64,000 nt of DNA from Ignavibacteriales bacterium (GTDB taxonomy: Bacteria; Bacteroidota; Ignavibacteria; Ignavibacteriales; Ignavibacteriaceae): the NCBI GenBank assembly GCA_015709675.1, contig CP054182.1:1219448-1283447 (forward strand). Direction: 5' to 3'. The position numbers and the translations under genes were made by a program. Below, piece after piece: positions 60,402 through 64,000 of this stretch; positions within the stretch are counted from its first letter, which is position 1, and every line of letters starts with the position of its first letter. The notes beneath the pieces are model-generated. The model ran no database searches and was not told the origin of the DNA. It saw only the letters and a list, made by a program, of their open reading frames with translations.

Positions 60402-60770
60402 ATGGATGCAGGACAAATTGTAGTTTTACTCGGAATCGGTCTGGCGGCTGGTGCAGCGAGCGGGCTGCTGGGAATTGGCGGAGGTATTCTTATAATACCC
60501 GGGCTGGTTTTTTTGCTTGGCTTTTCACAGAAAATGGCTCAGGGAACCTCACTTACTCTTTTGGCTCTGCCGATAGGTCTTCTGGGGGTCATGAATTATT
60601 ATAAAGCCGGTTTTGTTGATATAAAAGCGGCTCTTTTTATGGCGGTTACGTTTGTGATTGGCAGTTATTTTACTTCAAAGATTGTGGCAGATCTGCCCGA
60701 ACTTACTGTTAAACGGATTTTTGCCGTGTTTCTGTTTCTTTATGCCATGAAGCTGTTTTTTAATAAATAA
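60402..60770 (+). CDS. Short TSUP (TauE/SafE)-like membrane protein
   Basis: 122 residues from ATG 60402; an ATG at 60330 would add a non-membrane N-terminus with no conserved motif. Three to four membrane helices with GLAAGAASGLLGIGGGILIIPGLVF and AQGTSLTLLALP, the N-terminal signature of sulfite/sulfonate exporter-like TSUP proteins. It is about half the usual 250 residues, so it probably dimerises. The substrate is unknown. It is divergent from the cytochrome gene with a 290-nt gap that shows no gene. Confidence 0.8.
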   Translation: MDAGQIVVLLGIGLAAGAASGLLGIGGGILIIPGLVFLLGFSQKMAQGTSLTLLALPIGLLGVMNYYKAGFVDIKAALFMAVTFVIGSYFTSKIVADLPELTVKRIFAVFLFLYAMKLFFNK

Positions 60771-60897
60771 GCGAATTCCGCTGACGGACGTATTACCCAA
60801 TCAGTGTGGAATCTCCGGCATGGTTCGGGCGTCCAATATGCATGCCGGAAGATGTTTTTTCCGGAAAATTTACCTCATTCATTAGAGAAATCATTAT

Positions 60898-62763
60898 TTG
60901 CGTTCTGAGCGATACAGATTAGTTTATCTTCTGCTGGTACTGCTTTTGGCTCCGGCAGGAACGATTTTACCCCAGGGTTACGATGACTCAGGCAACCGGT
61001 TTATGCTGGCGCAGAGTTATGAGCAGGCGGGGGATTTTGCCCGTGCCAGGATGATTTATGAAGAACTTTACGCAAAACAGCCGGCAAATCAGCAGTTTAT
61101 TATGGCGCTGCACCGGGTATATACGCAGCTAAAGGAACATGATAAGGCGGTTCAGATTCTGGAAAAAGCGGTGCGGCAGATTCCGCGGGATATGAATCTC
61201 TATTCACTTCTGGGCAAAAGCTACTATGCTCAGGGGCGGGAGTCCGCGGCTGATTCACTCTGGCGGTCATATATATCATTCAATCCCGGTGATCCGGTTG
61301 CGTACAAGGTTTTTTCCAACACCGCGCTTGAACTGCGGGATTTTGAATTCGCGCTGAGCATTCTGCGGTTCGGTAAAGAGAATACAAAGAACATCAAAGC
61401 GTTTGCGTTTGATCTGGGCTATCTTTATTCCATCACCATGCAGTTTGAACAGGCTGCCGAAGAGTATGCCGGTCTGCTGGCGGTCTCGCCGGAGCAGTAT
61501 TTCGCGGTACAGTCACGCGTACTAACATATATCCGAAAGCCCGATGCGGCGGAGTCAACGCTTCGGGTGCTTTCACGACCGGAATACTCCGCCAGCCGTG
61601 AGGTAATGCGCCTGCTCGCTGAAATTTATACCGAAACCGGTGAAACAGGAAAAGCATTTGATCTTTACAAAGAACTTGACCGCAGCCAGAGCCGGAACGG
61701 AGAAGATATATATTCCTTTGGCATGCGGCTGTATAACGACAAACTCTATAAAGTTTCGGCGGATGTGTTCAGCTATTTGCTTGAAAGCTATCCGAAAGCG
61801 CCGCAGATGCCTCAGTGGCGTGTTTCCTATGTCCGCTCTCTTGAGGGAACGGTCTATCAGCAGTCTGAAGCTCCTGAGAACAGGTGGATACCCTATCCCC
61901 GGCTGAGTGATGATGCAAAGTCGAAGTATCAAAAGGTTGCAGAACTCTATAAGGAAATTATTTCCGTATATCCCTATGCCGAGATTTCTGTTGAGGCAAG
62001 AATCCGGCTTGGCGCGGTATATCAAGAACTGGGGATGTATGATGAGTCATTGAGATATTACTCCGTTGTTATTAATGATTTCCCCATGTATCCAGGAGCC
62101 CGTGCTGCCTACCGGGGAAAAGCAGAAGTGCATCTGAGACGGGGGGAATTGCAGGAAGCTGAAAACATCCTCCTGAAGGCAAATGGGCAGCCAGGTCTTG
62201 CTCCTCATGAACTGAGCAGTCTGAATTTTCTTCTGGCGAAATTGAAGTTTTACCAGGGGGATTTTCCTGCATCCTCGGAACTTCTTGCCGGGATAACCAG
62301 AAGCGGCAGTGATAACACCGCAAATGACGCGCTTGAACTTTCCATGATGATAAACGGAGCCATGAAGGACTCCCTGGCACTGCTTGAATTTTCCCGTGCC
62401 GAACAGCTTCTGGCAGGGGGAAAATTTGAGGAGGCGGAACAGAGGTACAACCTGATGCATCTTAATGAGAAATTTCCCTTTTTGCTCAGGCACACTTCTC
62501 AGGTCAGAATTGCCCATATAGCGGTTTCAGCCGGCAGATTCAATGAAGCAAAGGGCTTTATTGACAGCATCCTGGCAAAGGAGAAGAATATTTTTGCAGA
62601 TAAACTGATGTTTCTGCTTGGGAATATGCTTGAATATGGCATAAAAGATACCCCTGCGGCAGTCTCGGTTTATGAGGATTTTTTAAGTAAATTTCCGAAG
62701 TCAATTTTTACAGAAGAAGTAAGAGAAAAACTCGTACGTTTAAGGAATAAGAGCAGCTCATAA
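60898..62763 (+). CDS. Secreted TPR-repeat protein
   Basis: 621 residues. The start is TTG 60898; the N-terminus ([21 protein letters not shown]) is a signal peptide. The rest is built of tetratricopeptide-like repeats of 34-36 residues (for example [51 protein letters not shown]). TPR proteins scaffold periplasmic or outer-membrane complexes; the partner is unknown. The stop TAA overlaps the clpX ATG (TAATG), so they are translationally coupled, an unusual pairing. Confidence 0.85.
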   Translation: MRSERYRLVYLLLVLLLAPAGTILPQGYDDSGNRFMLAQSYEQAGDFARARMIYEELYAKQPANQQFIMALHRVYTQLKEHDKAVQILEKAVRQIPRDMNLYSLLGKSYYAQGRESAADSLWRSYISFNPGDPVAYKVFSNTALELRDFEFALSILRFGKENTKNIKAFAFDLGYLYSITMQFEQAAEEYAGLLAVSPEQYFAVQSRVLTYIRKPDAAESTLRVLSRPEYSASREVMRLLAEIYTETGETGKAFDLYKELDRSQSRNGEDIYSFGMRLYNDKLYKVSADVFSYLLESYPKAPQMPQWRVSYVRSLEGTVYQQSEAPENRWIPYPRLSDDAKSKYQKVAELYKEIISVYPYAEISVEARIRLGAVYQELGMYDESLRYYSVVINDFPMYPGARAAYRGKAEVHLRRGELQEAENILLKANGQPGLAPHELSSLNFLLAKLKFYQGDFPASSELLAGITRSGSDNTANDALELSMMINGAMKDSLALLEFSRAEQLLAGGKFEEAEQRYNLMHLNEKFPFLLRHTSQVRIAHIAVSAGRFNEAKGFIDSILAKEKNIFADKLMFLLGNMLEYGIKDTPAAVSVYEDFLSKFPKSIFTEEVREKLVRLRNKSSS

Positions 62764-64000
62764 TGGGAAAAAAACCGGGCGGTAAGCCCTACAAATGTTC
62801 GTTTTGCGGCCGCAGCGCCGGAGAAGTAACCAGTCTGATAGCCGGACCGGATGTATATATCTGTGATATCTGTGTTACCAGCAGTGTTGATATCCTGAAA
62901 AGCAATATAGCCGCATACAGCGCCCCGAAGGCAAAAAAGGACACCAGAAAACTCACCCCGGCAGGCATAAAGGAAATTCTTGACCAGTTTGTCATAGGCC
63001 AGGACCGCGCCAAAAGAACGCTTTCGGTCGCGGTGTATAATCATTACAAAAGAATAAACTCAGACAATGTGTTCTTTGAACTGGATGATGTTGAGATAGA
63101 AAAAAGCAACATTCTTCTGCTGGGCCCGACCGGGGTAGGTAAAACCCTGCTTGCTCAGACGCTGTCGAAAATTCTGGATGTTCCCTTTGCTATTGCTGAT
63201 GCCACAACCATAACCGAAGCCGGTTACGTCGGGGATGATGTGGAAACCGTTCTGGTGCATCTGCTTCAGGCTTCTGATTATAATCTGGAGCGGGCGCAGA
63301 AGGGAATCGTATATATTGATGAAATAGACAAGATCGCGCGGAAGAGCGAAAGCACTTCCATTACCCGTGATGTTTCAGGCGAGGGAGTGCAGCAGGCACT
63401 TCTGAAAATACTGGAAGGAACGGTTGCCGGTGTTCCCCCGAAAGGCGGCAGAAAGCATCCGGAGCAGAATCTTATAAACGTTAATACAAAAAATATTCTT
63501 TTTATAGTCGGAGGAGCGTTTGAAGGAATTGAAAAAATCATCGCTGCCCGCATTAATAAAAGTAAATACGGCTTTGCCGCGGATATAGACCAGAAGCATC
63601 ATTTAAATGATGATGAACTGCTGCAGTCTGTTGCCCCGGAAGATCTTCTCCGCTTCGGTCTGATACCGGAACTGATCGGAAGAATACCGGTAATTGCTCC
63701 GCTCCACTCCCTGAGTGAAGAAGCGCTGAAGAATATCCTGCTGAAGCCGAAGAATGCCATACTCAGGCAGTATAAAAAGCTGTTTGCGTATGAAAATATC
63801 GAACTTGAATTTGATCCGTTTGCCATAGACGCGATGGTTAAAAAAGCTATCGAGAGGAAAACAGGTGCACGCGCGCTGCGTTCCATTGTGGAGGAGTTTA
63901 TGATTGATATCATGTTTGATCTTCCCTCGCGTGAAACTCCCTGCAAATGTATAATCACCAGGGAGGTGGTTGAGGGGGGTGCTGAACCGATATTTATCGA
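62763..64000 (+). CDS. clpX: ATP-dependent Clp protease ATP-binding subunit ClpX (3' partial)
   Basis: 412 codons are visible before the window ends. The N-terminal zinc-binding domain has [11 protein letters not shown] and CDICV (four Cys). Walker A GPTGVGKT, Walker [15 protein letters not shown], pore loop GYVGDD and sensor-2 [14 protein letters not shown] are in place. The ClpP-contact loop, usually IGF, reads YGF in [10 protein letters not shown]. ClpX unfolds substrates for ClpP. The start overlaps the TPR gene stop. Confidence 0.96.
   Translation, partial: MGKKPGGKPYKCSFCGRSAGEVTSLIAGPDVYICDICVTSSVDILKSNIAAYSAPKAKKDTRKLTPAGIKEILDQFVIGQDRAKRTLSVAVYNHYKRINSDNVFFELDDVEIEKSNILLLGPTGVGKTLLAQTLSKILDVPFAIADATTITEAGYVGDDVETVLVHLLQASDYNLERAQKGIVYIDEIDKIARKSESTSITRDVSGEGVQQALLKILEGTVAGVPPKGGRKHPEQNLINVNTKNILFIVGGAFEGIEKIIAARINKSKYGFAADIDQKHHLNDDELLQSVAPEDLLRFGLIPELIGRIPVIAPLHSLSEEALKNILLKPKNAILRQYKKLFAYENIELEFDPFAIDAMVKKAIERKTGARALRSIVEEFMIDIMFDLPSRETPCKCIITREVVEGGAEPIFI

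Overview
The window looks like chromosome from a member of the Bacteroidota/Chlorobi/Ignavibacteriota branch, most likely Ignavibacteria-like. At least nine genes (one frameshifted, one with an altered C-terminus) end in a type IX secretion (T9SS) type-A sorting domain with the NYPNPFNP signature. There is also a BatA-like VWA membrane protein, a bacterial GGGP/HepGP synthase homologue and many outer-membrane lipoproteins. The taxonomic call is inference from protein style; there is no rRNA here.

Layout. 1-3170: compact type IV pilus/type II-like assembly genes (PilM-PilN fusion cut by the window start, PilO-PilP fusion, short secretin). 3174-10011: a signalling block with a single-domain receiver, two hybrid histidine kinases, a receiver with a bare DHp-like domain, and an NtrC-type sigma-54 activator. 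10292-15492: a plus-strand envelope operon (two lipoproteins, a beta-barrel-like protein ending in a transglutaminase-like domain, a FecR-like protein, an SGNH hydrolase). 15784-17447: phospholipid genes gpsA-plsY. 17636-19089: an IS3-family element with terminal inverted repeats, a CTG target duplication, an A_AAA_AAG slippery site and a frameshifted orfA. 19270-25486: surface-glycan genes (glycosyltransferase, FdtA-like ketoisomerase, DegT aminotransferase), hemW and three methyltransferases. 25640-26144: BrnT/BrnA toxin-antitoxin. 26686-36455: minus-strand housekeeping and signalling genes (VWA protein, REC-SpoIIE phosphatase, LON-domain protein, aldo/keto reductase, aspS, ECF sigma and probable anti-sigma factor), with one plus-strand receiver. 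36973-38531: GGGP synthase and a FrnE-type DsbA protein.

The most unusual region is 38707-46187: six tandem copies of one T9SS-exported PD40-like protein gene. N-terminal and central segments exist in alternative versions and are reassorted between copies. Copy 1 ends with a frameshift that runs it into the next spacer; copy 6 is frameshifted. Every spacer is exactly 98 bp and holds a 21-residue hydrophobic leader ORF whose Shine-Dalgarno overlaps the previous stop codon. Upstream of the array lie eleven 22-bp direct repeats. 46734-52610: GxxExxY protein, EamA-like half transporter, gmhA, serC, a lipoprotein and alaS. 52777-60111: three more T9SS substrates, including an octaheme c-type cytochrome, and a GT-C-like membrane protein. 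60402-64000: TSUP-like half transporter, TPR protein, and clpX cut by the window end.

Intergenic regions carry several recurring word-like repeat families: AT-rich TAATTAC and TGTACAA runs, 20-bp palindromes, and CCCCGAGCGAAGTCGAGGGG units. No tRNA, rRNA or CRISPR array was seen.
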